Below, one piece after another: positions 34,128 through 47,100 of a DNA stretch of 64,000 bases (position 1 is its first letter; the number at the start of each line of letters is the position of its first letter). The notes under the pieces are model-generated. The model was given only the letters and a program-made list of their open reading frames with translations, had not been told where the DNA came from and did no database searches. The DNA comes from Alisma plantago-aquatica. Lineage: Eukaryota; Streptophyta; Magnoliopsida; Alismatales; Alismataceae. The DNA lies in the NCBI GenBank assembly GCA_963693085.1, contig OY856412.1, positions 1,131,003,244 through 1,131,067,243 on the forward strand, written 5' to 3'. Made by a program: the position numbers and the translations under genes.

Positions 34128-35117
34128 GTGTGTGTGTGTGTATGTATATATAGACGTTCGCGAGAGATAGCGCCATTGGCGAATTCAGGTGTTCCCCAAT
34201 GAAGGGACTCGGGTTTAAACCACCAGACAAGTATTTCTCAATTTAATATCCCTTTGGGCGTCCGACCTACGCTACAAGTTGTGGGGGGATCATTCTCTTT
34301 CTCTCATACACACGCATGGACGCACACGTGCGTCCGCATTGGGGCTATCCAAGCTCAACCACCCGAGCTACATCTCGTTGGCTATGCACATATGTATTGC
34401 ATACATATATATATACATATATAATATACACATACATATGCGTAAACGTATACCATTTTATACACACATGTATATACACGTGAATAAAGTCAGTCTTAAA
34501 AAATGTGAATATTCGTGAATAATACATGAATAAACCAGAATGTTTCAGATTGGGGAGCGGATTTGGGAGTTATTCAGCTGTGACATACGATTGGGGAAAA
34601 TTCACATTGAAAATATGATTATTGTGATTGTGATTGGGAAGAGCCTATAAGGAGAGATTTTAAACCTCTACATCTTTGATCAAAATATGTGGCCCATAAC
34701 AGAGCTGAAAAAGAAGAATCCATGTACCTGACTCCAACATGGTTGGGATTGGGGCTTAGATGATATGACGATGACCAGTGTTTTAAAAATGGTCTGTGCG
34801 GCCTCATACAAGGTGCGGACCTCCAACCGAACCACATATTGGAAATCCCTCCAAAAAGCGGACCAGGCCGCATAATCGGTTGTACGGCCGCATACAAGGC
34901 CGATCAAACCCCGATTTTTAGTTATACATATTCTGATTTTTTTTTACATTTACATTCATCTATGTTTGTTTAAATTTAGATTATAGTGCATGTTTGTATT
35001 TATCTAAGTTGTGATGATTGCATATTTGCATGATTGCATCCATTATTCTTGTAATTGTACTATTTAGATACACAATTGCACAAATTAAATATGTAAATTC
35101 ATGTCATGATTAATATA

Positions 35118-35187
<70 letters not shown>

Positions 35188-38100
35188 GAGAGAGAGAGTC
35201 AGGCTAGAATACACTCGAGTGTACATATCACGCTGTACACCCCAATGATGTTTGCCTATCTAGACCATTCTTATTCAAAATCTAATCCATTGATCTTCAT
35301 GGTTACAATAATAATAGGCCACATAAAAAATTTGAGCTCATTTGGATGAGTGTAAGTCACTCATCCAAGTACAACAAAATCGACACACAAAACTAATTTG
35401 AAATGCATGATTTTTGCCTCCTTTAGATGCATGACCTATAAATGTCCAAATGAGCTAAACTTTATTATATAGCATGTTCTTAAGAAATTTAAGAAGATCA
35501 ATGGTTTAGATTTAAAAAAAAATTACCGCATCTTTAAAAATGACTGAGGTGTACGGTGGCTCCCGTACACTCGAGTGTACACTAGCCTGACTCTCTCTCT
35601 CTATATATATATACATATAATAATTAATAAATAAAAAAATCCAGAACCACATATACTTCCGCATATACTCCCGCATACCGCATATACTCTACAAGGTGAC
35701 CTCTCCGAACGCATAACACATACCGCTTTTTAAAACACTGACGACGACAAGACGATGCATGTATTTGTGTTAGATATAGATATTTAAGCTTCCTATTTAT
35801 CCTTGATTATCTTTTTGGTAAATACTACGACCTTTTGCTCTGCTTAAAAGCCATGATAAGATCAGCAAAAAGATTCTCAAAGAAGAAAAGGAATACAAGG
35901 TGCAAACTAAGGTAAATAAAATGGGTGGAGGGCATAACGACATCAAGTACTTGATAGAATACATATTTGAATTTGAGTAATAGGACCAGAGTGAATATCA
36001 TTATTGGGATATTTGACTATAGAGGCTCGTGGAACGTATCATGGTGCGACCATTTACTAAGTTGTGTGCCTTGAAAAATATTAAGTCTCCTTCCCTTTAA
36101 CTGTTTAACTGAATAACATTATTCTGAATGTGTGAAATTGACGTTCTACACTAAACATGTTTGTACGCTCAATACAAGCCTCCATTAATTGATCCTCAAT
36201 ATTTGCCACTCCCACTTATTTCTTATATAGATATTTCTAATTTGATACTTAAATCGTCTTGCAACACATCCATCTTTGCATTCTCATTTTTGCTACATGT
36301 ATCATATAAATACTTTGTTTCTTCACCACCCAACATTCACTATCATATAGAATTCTTGGATGCATAGCTCTATCAGATACAATTACTTAGTAAACTATTT
36401 GAAATATTATGGTTGGATAATCAACAGATGACACTCCGTTTCATTTACCCTGTTGTAATCCTATCAGAGACATCCTTATGGATAATGGACCCTAACTCAA
36501 ATATTTCAACTTAATCATATTCTGGAATATCCTTTCCATCCAAATTGAACACTATGTTTTTATGAATTAAATTATAAATGAATTATTTACTCACACTATA
36601 AAGGCAATGTCTTTTGTCATTGTATAAGTCAATTTGATGAATATTGGCAATATGTTATTTATTCTTGTATTTGCATTTTTAAAAGTAGGCATTCTTTTCA
36701 ACCTCTGCACAGAGGCATGGCTTAGATCTGCACATCTTCGCAAATGCAGTTTTAAACTAATTTGAATGCAAACTCATGTCAATATTTTACAAACTTGTAA
36801 ACCTATCTAGATAGAATGTTATACGATACTTATAAGCATTTAAAATTCTATGTTAAAAGCAAAATGTATGTATGTTCGTGTGATAATAAAATCTTTTACT
36901 TAAATGTGAAAAACTGATTGCTCACCAGTCAATCTCCCAATTTATAGTGATAAATGAATCTCTGGATACTAATCCCATATCTGTGTTAAATCATAATATT
37001 TGAAACCTTGTCTAGAGCATGCACCCGTTAGTCATATTTAGTATACACCACATTATGTTCAAGACTTTTGCCCCACTATCTGGTTCTTCTTGTAGTATTA
37101 TAGTCCTTGGCTCATATTTCTTGCAGTTGCATAATGAATACAGACTACCTTTTCCTTTGAGATGGACTGTCATGTTACTAATGTATTATTGTTAATGTAG
37201 TGATTATCTATCAAAAATAATTATCTGTCCAATTAAAAAACTATCTTTCTTCTATTGGAAGTTGTAAAGATGTGCATTTTTGCAATATGAGACCATGATA
37301 AATAAGTGTTGCATGTACCTTGTCCTCAAGAGAGTTACATGTTTTTTTAAGGTATTCGGCAAAAACTGTCATTGCTTTTCTTCAAGAAATTTCTCAGTCC
37401 AAATTCAATAATGGAAAAATTGACTGGAGTGAGATAGCAAAGAAACAATCCATCGGAATTACATGCCCTAGAGAATGTCAAATGCTGTGGAGGCATTTAG
37501 CATATCACCATCCTTTGCAAGAAAACCTAGAAGAAGATGCTGAACCACTGGTTAGTGTCATAGTGAATTTCCCTTTTCATTTCATCTGTATTGATATAAC
37601 ACCTCTTTTTCTTTTCATTAAAGATGTTTAGTTTCTTGCATATATAATTATGATGATATACTTAGATATGGAATTTGTGTTGTTCAGAAGGATATGATGT
37701 ATTGCATATATACTTGTGATGTATTGCCTTCACAAAGTCAATAATTTCAGAGATCTGTTGAGTACTACATTCTGCTAGATATCCTTTTTCATACCTGCTA
37801 GAAAATAGTTTCCTTATTTGTGTATCTCTTTACTATTTCCGTTTCCTTTTGGGTCTATTATGTAAATGTTCTCACTCTATATAATAAAGGAGAATCGGCT
37901 CTAACCGGTTATTACTTTGACCCAAATCCATTCACATGGTATCAGAGCACATCTGGCTGTTGTAGCCCTAGCTGCCTTTCCCCTAGCCACCACCCCCTCT
38001 CTCCCTTCTCTCTCTTCCACCGTAGGACACCTTCGCCACCACCACCGATATTCCATACCGGACTGATTATCCTCCGATCCGTTAGGCCACAGTGGCCGCT

Positions 38101-41100
38101 TGAAGGAGAGGAGGACAAGACCCTTGTTCTATCCCGGAGAGAGAGGAACACCTTCCTTCTCATCCTCTTTCCTCTCCACGCAGTCCCCGTACGTGGATGA
38201 GTGCCTAAATCATTAGGGATTGCTGATGCGTCAGATTCACATCCTTAATTGGCTAGTGACAGTGCTAATTCCTGTGAGCCCCCCGACGCGTCTTCCCGGG
38301 GTCATCTCTCTGTGGCGCATCTTCTCGGAGTTCAATATCTACTTGACGAAGTTTATTCCCGTCGAGATCTACTTCTGTGGCCACTGCACACAAAGTAACA
38401 CAACGTGTTGCTGCCCAGGGTTTGTTCTAACAGATGCAGATCTTCACTTTGTTCGCAAGCGACACGACATGTCCCTAGACGACGCGGCGTGTCACATCCA
38501 CTGGAGTTGCCTCCGACTTAGATGGCGTGTCCCATCAGTGACACGACGACGTGTGCAAAAAGGATTCAGACGTCTTGTCACCAACTGACAGCGTGTCCTG
38601 AGTTCAACACGGCGTGTCCAAGATCGTCAGAACTTCTATCATCTATCTTCGCCAGGTGACACGACGTGTCTAGGGTGCTACACGACGTGCCCCTTGCTAC
38701 CCTGATCCAATCTTAATATGGGAGATGCAAAGCCACCTGCTTCTGCTAAAGTCCTCTACAACGACCAATCTCAAATAACTTCTGTATATATATATGTATA
38801 TATATATACATACATATATATATATATTTAACTCACAGAATTATCTTCTCTGGATGAATGCTATCTACATTGTTTTGAATCTTGTGAAAAGGTGGAAATT
38901 ATTGAATCAAAACCTCCTGATGAAAGTAGCAAAGACTATCCCACTTGGCGGAAAAACAATGGGTTGGTGAAATCCTGGCTTTAGAATAGCATGGAGCCCC
39001 AAATTGCTTCCAGATTTATGCTTTATTCCGCAACCAAAAAAATCTGGGAAGCTGCATAAAAACATTTTTCTGACGAGAAGAATGCTCTCCGTGTCTATGT
39101 TGTTTATGACTGCCTCTTTGCAGAAAAACAAAATAGTTGCTCTCTCGAGGATTATTTTGGTACTATACAGTCTATTTCTCAAGAACTCAGTTTCTACCAG
39201 CCACTAAAGACTGATGACTAAATGAAAGACCGAGATGATCTAGTAACAACAAGGTTTTTGTCTGGCTTAAATCCTGTATATGCTTCAGCCATGAGTGTTA
39301 TTCTGGTTACAGACAAACTACCAAGCCTTGAAAAAGCTTTTGTGTGAATTCAACAATCTTCGTTTGAGTCCTTTTCTACTACTCCAGGAGAACATCCCAC
39401 TGAGAATCATGCTTCCCTTGCTGCTGCCACCAAAGGAGTTGGACGGGGTGCTGGTCAGGGACGAGGCAATCGTCCTAAATGTACTTTTGTGGGAAACTTG
39501 GACATCTAGAAGAGAAATGCTATTCTAAGCATGGTCGACCCCCTATTGGCGTTGCACATTATACGGCTACTTCGCCGGGAGCATCTGCATCTGGAGCTTC
39601 TAAACAGGTGCAATCAGACGTTACGATCTCCAAGGAGGAGTATGTCCGTCTTCTTTAGGCTACCCAACACGTTTCTCTTGGCGTTTCTGTTAATCTAGTT
39701 CCAGATACAGGTAACAAAGGGACTTCGCTTGTTGCCTCACCCATCTTTTACATGGTTAGTGGATTCTGGGGCCTCCCAGCATATGACGGGTATACGATCT
39801 ATGCTTCTTTCTTCTGACTCATATATTCCGCATTCTTCTGTGACACTTGTTGATGGTTCTATCAAGCGAGTCCAGGCGTGTGGCACTGTACAAGCATCAT
39901 CCGATTTGACTTTACAGTCTGTACATTATGTACCAGACTTTCCATTCAACTTAATATCTATTGCAAAGCTAGTTGATTCTTTTAAATGTTTGGTAATATT
40001 TGGAGGCTCTTTCTTTGTGTTACAGAATCCCAGGAGCTGGAAGATGATTGGTGGGGGATCTGGGAAAGGTGATCTCTACTTTTTTGAAGGTGGTCGCCCA
40101 ACTCGCCAAATTCCATCCACTGCATCTATCGTGTTCAGTTGCTCTCCCTTACAATGACATTGTCGCTATGGCATCCATCCATGGAGAGTCTTCAAAATCT
40201 TGTCCCAAACTTAGCATCAATTAAGTCGTTAGAGTGTCAGTCATGTCAACTAGGAAAACATCATTGCATTTCTTTTCTGAGTCAAACTGTGAAACACTCT
40301 AAGCGTCCTTTTGACCTCATTCATAGGCAACGTTTGGTAATGCAATTACTTCGGTCACAGTGGTGATGGAAGACTAAAAGTCAATCGCGGGTAGCTAAAA
40401 GTGTCAGTACTGAAACACTATTTTAACAACTGGTAAAATTTTACATACTTTTTACACTCATCTGCGATTACCCAACTGGGATTATCCACCAGACCAATTT
40501 TATGCGGTGGTTCATCTTGGATGCATGACCGTGGTTAAAGTAATCACATTGCTAAATAGAGCCATAGTGTTGTTTGGGGCCATGTTAAAGAGTCAAGTTA
40601 TAATGGTTTTTGATATTTTCTCTTTCTTTGATGATTTCTCGTATGACTTGGGTTACCTACTTAAGTCTCGGGATGAAGTTTTGTCTGTTATCCAAACTTT
40701 TCATTAGTTAATAAAAAATCAGTTTGATGCTGATATCAAGATTCTTCGTACTGACAATGCCCTAGAATATGTTCAAAGAGTTGTCTCTAATTTTTGTAAT
40801 TCGGTTGGCATGATTCACTAGACATGTTGTCTACACCTCAACAAAGTGGGGTTGCTGAACGCAAAAACCGCCATTTACTTGATGTAGCACGTAAGCTACT
40901 CTTTCAGATGTCTGTGCCTAAGAAATATTGGTCTAATGCTCTTCTTACTGCACATTTCTTGATTAATCGTCAACCATCTTCTGTCTTACATGGGGCTACC
41001 CCTTTATCAATTTTACGACATGACGAGCAACCTTTCCTTGTTCCTCTTCGTGTGTTTGGTTGTACTGCGTTTGTTCATGTGTTTGATCCATGTGCTGACA

Positions 41101-44100
41101 AGCTGTCTCCTAGCGCAGTTCACACCGTCTTATTGGGATACTCTACCACACAGAAGGGATACCAATGTTATTGTCCTCGTCTTTGTCGTCTTTTTGTGTC
41201 GGCTGACGTTACTTTCCATGAGTCTACTCTGTTCTTTAGTGACTTTGTTTAGAGTAAGGGGGGCATTTTGAGCATGAGAGAGAGCCACCACTTCCCGTGC
41301 CATGTGATGAGACTGTTTTAGAAACCACCCCCACTTCACCACCATCAACACCTCCGCCAATTCCCCCCTTTCCACTTGTTTACTCTAGGCGAGCAAGGCT
41401 TCACCAAGAGGATGTAGCGTCACCAGTCCAATAGTATGCCTCGTCCTCATCCAACACCCCTGAGGTAACTGTTTCTACTGAGAGTTCTCTTGATGATTCA
41501 GTTTCAGATTTGCACCTTTCAGTCGTAGCTCGTAAAGGTGTTCGTTCTTGCACTATACATCATCCATGGCGAATGTTTGTTGCTTGTCTCATCTTTCGCC
41601 AACAATCCACACTTTTACTCTTCAGCTTGATTCTATGGTTGTTCCTCGTTCCTGTAGGGAAGCAGCACGACATGATGGTTGGATCCAGGCTATGGGCAGT
41701 GAGATGGCAACTCTTCATGAGAACTCTACCTGGGACTTGGTGGAACTCCCTCTTGGCAAGTTTGTTGTAGGCTTCCGCTGGGTGTATATTGTGAAACAGA
41801 AACTAGACAGTCTATTGATCGTTTGAAAGCTCGTTTGGTGGCAAAAGGATACACTTAGTCACATGGTGTAGACTTCTTTGAGTTTTGCTCTCTCGTTGAG
41901 CGGCTCAATTCTGTGTGCATCCTTATCTTTATTGCTAATCACTATGACGGGCCTCTTCTTCGACTGGACGTCAAAAATGCTTTCTTTCATGGTGATCTAC
42001 TTGAGGAGGTATATATGGAGCAACCTCCTGGGTATGTTGCTTAGGGGGAGTGTCCTAAGGTATGCAAGTTGAAGAAATCCTTGTATGGTCTGAAGCAGTC
42101 ACCACGAGCATGGTTTGATAAATTCAGTGCTGCACTTATACAGTTTGGGTTCACCCGGTCTTCTACTGATCATTCATTATTTCTTATTTGTGTATAAATC
42201 TTCAAGTGACACTATTATTCTAGTTGTTTATGTAGATGATATTGTCATCACAGGTGATGACTCTACTGGCATTCTACAACTCAAGGAATGGCTGCAAACA
42301 CAATTTTAGACCAAAGATCTGGACAATCTCCGCTATTTTCTTGGAATAAAAGTTCTACGTTCTAAGAAGGGCACAAACCTCTCTCAGCGGAAATATGTCC
42401 TTGGCCTCCTTGCAAAGACAAGGATGACATAGTGCAAACCCGTCTCAACGCCTATGGATTATCATACCAAGACGTCTATTTCTGATGACAATGATATTTC
42501 TGATCCAGCAAAGTATAGAAGGATTGTAAGGAAACTGATTTACTTGACAATTATTCGTCCTGATATTTCTTATGCTGTGGGAGTTGTTAGCCAGTTCATG
42601 AGTGCGCTCAAGCTGTCACACTGGATGGCAGTCACTCAGATTCTTCGTATTGTTAAAGCATCGCCAGGGAAGGGCCTTACTTTACAGGGCAAAATCCCGC
42701 ACATACATCCTTGAAGCTCACTGGATTCACGATGTTGATTGGGCAGGTGATGTTGGAGATAAACGTTCTACTTCTGGTTATTGTGTATTTCTTGGGTGAC
42801 ATTTGGTGACTTGGAGGAGTAAGAAACAAAATGTGGTAGCACGGTTCAATACAGAGGCTGAATACTGAGCTATGGCACATGCTTGCTGTGAGTTACAGTG
42901 GATTATGTCTGTTCTGTCGAAAATGGGAGTGTCTATTGAGACACCAATTTGTCTCATGTGTGATAACCAGACAACCATTCATATTGCTAGCAATCCGATG
43001 TTTCATGAGTGGACCAAACATATTGAAGTGGACTACCACTTCGTTCATGATTTAGTGCTCTCCAAGAAGATTCAAACTCCTCATGTCAGGACTGGACAAG
43101 AAGTGGCAAATATCTTCACCAAGCCTTCCATCTTCAACTTTCAAATATATGAATTCCAAGCTGGGCATGCATGATGTATATTGAATGACGTGTATGCTCC
43201 AGCTTGAGGGGGTGTTAGAAAATAGTTTCCTTATTTATGTATCTCTTTACTATTTCCGTTTCCTGTTGGGTCTATTATAATAAAGGAGAACCCGCTCTAG
43301 CCGGGTATCGCTTTGACCCAAATCCATTCACAATACCCTTCTTTTTCAGCGTTGTATAGGATCTCAAGATCATCATTATATACTTAAGAATGTTGTAAAT
43401 AATAACTATCTGGCTATTTGATTTTTTCAGCCTAGTCATTCAATATCATGTATATTGCTTTGTGTATACCAATGCAGGATGATGATAGTGATTTGGAATA
43501 TGAAATGGAATCATCGCCTCCTATAATTGGTGAAGCAGCTACGGAGTCCTTCGAATATGTAAAGGTAATAGTCCCCTTCTTCAAAATAGAAGCATAGAAT
43601 CAGTATTCACCTATTGTGAATTTGGTTTGACCAAATCAAAATGATAGGAGTAAATTTAAGATATGTAGCTGTCGTTGTTCTATCTCATCATCACTCACTT
43701 TTTCAACTTTTAAGAGTTTCATGGAACGAGCAAATCTCGACTTTCAGATATTTGACCAATTTATGAGTTCTAGTGAGGTGACATTGTCGTAAGAGGTAGT
43801 GACATTCACAGCCTCAATGAGCACAGCTAAATGGTTTTTCTGTCTTACAAAAGTTAAGGGGAAATGGAGGATAACCAAAGACCAAGAAATTAAAAAAAAA
43901 ATCCAGAATATTTCTGGTATCATTCTCATAACATCTTTATATATTTTGCCTCCTCTTACACTGTTGAAGCTTGTTATATATTTCAAGATTTTTCTTCGTA
44001 TTTTTCACCTTGGGCGTAATGTTATGATCTTCTTTTGGTCTGAAAGTGCCTGATTTCATTTCATTTTCAAGAAAGAGAACATGATTACATTAAAGTCAAC

Positions 44101-47100
44101 AATATTTATCTCTACATAACTACTAAAACAAAAACCTTCCTACACAAGGCATGAAAATCTTGATGGATGAAGTGCCACTGTGATCATAGAAAGCATTTCA
44201 TCTTTGAATACATGGTTGTTCCTTTAATCCAGGATGATACAGGCGAGGAGCACTGGTACATGTCCGTGTTCCATGTTGTTACTATTATATCTAGGACTAT
44301 CTGTGAGACTTGTGCAAAATGTATTTCAACTTCACTTGGATGCAAAATTTGCTCACAAACAGTCAAATTTGGTTAGCCCACTTTGTCATACTAATTGGTG
44401 AGTAGAATATTTTTTGGTTCAATTCTCATTAGATGCATCTGTAAGTTGCTCTTCTTGGGCATAGAAGGGACAAAAGCCCATTTTAATTTTTGTCTCTCAT
44501 GAACATAAATTAGAAAGGACTTTGTTTGATTCACTATCCAACCTCGAAAGACAACAGGTGCGAATTGGACCCTACATCCCCAGAGCCGATCATGACTTAG
44601 CTGTATGTCCTAGAAGGTTCTTCACACTGGGATCATAGTCTTTTCTGGCCTTTTATATCTCGTGCTATTTTGCAATCCCAACCGTGACGAGGTTATCGGA
44701 AATTTGAATACTAGCGGTAGGCCCAGTAGCTGGCAACGTTCAACACTTGACTTACATAATATGAACATGTCAAATATATGATTAAAATGATGTGCACAAT
44801 TAAAACTCTCGAAAACGAACTGTCTAAGCTCCCCTTGGTGGTTTTGTAGGCGCGAGCCAAGGCACGGAATTTTTCACACTGTGTGTCTCCTAATTTTGAT
44901 TCACACTCCGATGACCTGAGTACTCGCTTCATAACTGTTCACTTGCCAAACACACAGAAGGGGCTAGGTGGTCAGCCGTTTTGAATACTCTCTTTTGGGC
45001 ATTCCCTAGATCCACCTTTTATCAGTTTTTTTTCCTTAGGACCCTATCCAGTCAGAAGTAGTGACGTGTTGGCACCTTGAGAGTTTTGGAAGTGCTTCCA
45101 AGAAAGAGTTCTAGAGGCGTGACATCATCATAAAAGGTGAGATCTACAGACTTGACCTCAGCAAAATGGTTTTTTCTATGTTAGAAAAAAATCTGGTGAA
45201 GCAGAACAAATTCAGAACAATTCCAGACAATTCTAAAAATAATCCAGAAAAAGATCTGGTATCAACTCACAGCATCTTCATATGATATGCAGCCTTTTAC
45301 AAGCTATTGAAACTTGGTATAGATTTCCTAGGCTTTCCTTCATATTATTCACCTAAATAACTGCTCTTGTTGTTGTAATCTTTTTTGAACTGAATGCATC
45401 TGGTTCAATTAAATATTCAAGAATAGAGCATAATTACAGTAAAGTCTGCTGTATATATCTCTACAAAGCCTTCTAACTACTAAAACAAAAACTTACCTCC
45501 AGAAGGCATCAAAGTCTTGATGGATGATGGATTTAGTGCCACACATTTTCTACAAGAGGTATCTTATCTTTGAATATCTGAGTTGTTCCTTTTACCAGGA
45601 TGATATAGGTGTCGACCATTGATATATGCCTGTGCCCGTGCTGTTACGAATTCATCTAGGACTTGCTTTGGAATATGTGTAATGTATCTCGACTTCACTT
45701 GGATCCAAAATTCGACCACAAAGTAGGTTCCTTTGGAGCTCTTACCTGTATATCCTTGCTGGTCTATTCTGTCGAAAGCGCCATAAGTGGTAAATATGTA
45801 TATGTATTATTTCCCAAAATATCCTCTATCAATCTGTACTGATTTTAGTTTGATGTTCTCTCCCTTTTCTCTTGTTAAAGAGTATATATTAGCCTATTTA
45901 GTTAATAGGTTAATAGTTAGTGGGCTTTTGGTATCTCGGCCCGTTTAGATTACTTGAGTCCCAAGTCTCAGGGTTTCTCCCTTGTTCCTATATACAGGAC
46001 ATGGCTATACCTCTTTTATTAATCGAATCAGTTCAATACAATATTCTTTCACATGGTATCAGAGCACGTTCGCTCCTAGGAAACCCTAGCCGCCGTCCCT
46101 TCCCTTTTCTCTCCTAGCCGCTGACAACAGCCCTAGCAGTCGCCACTCTTCGCTCTCCGAGAGAGCAACAGAGGCTCTGCCTCCGCCAGCAGGCGGTGGC
46201 CGCCGTAGCCATGGCTTAGGCCGGCCGCCCGCCAGACACATCCCGAACTTAATGGCTTCTCATCCTCTTTCTTAAAGATCCTATCTTCTTTTCTGATCTT
46301 CTTTCTGTATGCTGGCAATTTTTGTCTCGCCGCCGCATCATGCAGTCGTCGTATCCAGCAACAAGCAACCGCCAGCAACAAGCAACAACGCCACCGCCGC
46401 CGCCGCCGCAATCGCCACCAGACACAACAATCAGCACCGCTGGCCAGGCCAGCAACCGCCGCTGCCTGCCCATGCGTCGCCGATGACCGCCGGCCCTACG
46501 CCCTGTGCCGTCAGCGTACGACTATCATCGCCACCGCCAATAGCAGCAAGCAGCCATCGCCGCCGATCCCAGGAGCAGTAGCCACTGTTGTTGCCATCAT
46601 ATTCGCCCAGCCGGCTTCGTCTTCGTTGCCATCGTCTATGCAGCCTTTGCCGTAGCTAATAGAGAAGCTTCGCACATGGCTCCGCCTGCAACCTCATGGC
46701 CTGCAATATCTCCGGAGCCGCGCAGGAGTCCGTTATCATCTCCTCTGCTATGGCCAAGTCTTATGGTAGCCGGTCATCATCTTGTCGCCGTTAAAATTCA
46801 GCAACAACATCAAAACAACCATTGTCGCCATCATCCAGACCCCATGGCTTCTGCTCCATCCTGCTGCCGCTTACATTCATTATCCATTGCCATCGTTGTT
46901 GAGTCCTCGCTGTTGCTGCCCCAACACCATCACCATCTATTATCTCTGTCTATTGCTGCCGCCTTGCTTCTGCTTAGAGAGATGCTGCATTACCCGTAAT
47001 TGTTCTATCTTCTCCCAAGTTTCTGACGTCCTCCAATACTTATGATATTCAGATCCTTACTCGGATCTATCTTTGTTTCCCTAACGGGCCAAAAAAATCC

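Larger units (their letters stand above)
34776..35740. mobile_element. hAT-type MITE with TIR CAGTGTTTTAAAA, copy 1
   Basis: It starts CAGTGTTTTAAAA and ends TTTTTAAAACACTG. It is flanked by 8-bp repeats ACGATGAC/ACGACGAC (one mismatch). The subterminal regions repeat GTGCGG, GCCGCATAC and CCGCATATAC. A second MITE with its microsatellites (35119-35615) lies inside. The related copy at 62711-63166 has the opposite orientation. Confidence 0.85.
37796..43332 (+). mobile_element. Decayed Ty1/copia element (Ale/Retrofit-like), TSD ATACC
   Basis: It has short LTRs (37796-37936, 141 bp; 43213-43332, 120 bp) and a primer site TGGTATCAGAGC at 37937. The polypurine tract GCTTGAGGGGG ends at 43212. 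A perfect duplication ATACC flanks it (37791-37795, 43333-43337). The 3' LTR lacks about 20 bp, and the aligned LTRs differ at about 9 of 120 positions, so the insertion is old. Short LTRs and a single gag-pol frame suggest the Ale/Retrofit lineage. It lies in intron 2, in the gene's sense orientation. Confidence 0.92.

Noticed and set aside
33640..34230. 196-codon minus-strand and 166-codon plus-strand frames
   Set aside because: Microsatellite translations without any domain.
46309..46999. Ala/Pro/Ser-rich frames in the GC-rich interior of copy 1
   Set aside because: Trinucleotide-rich CGCCGCC sequence gives open frames on several phases; no homology recognised.
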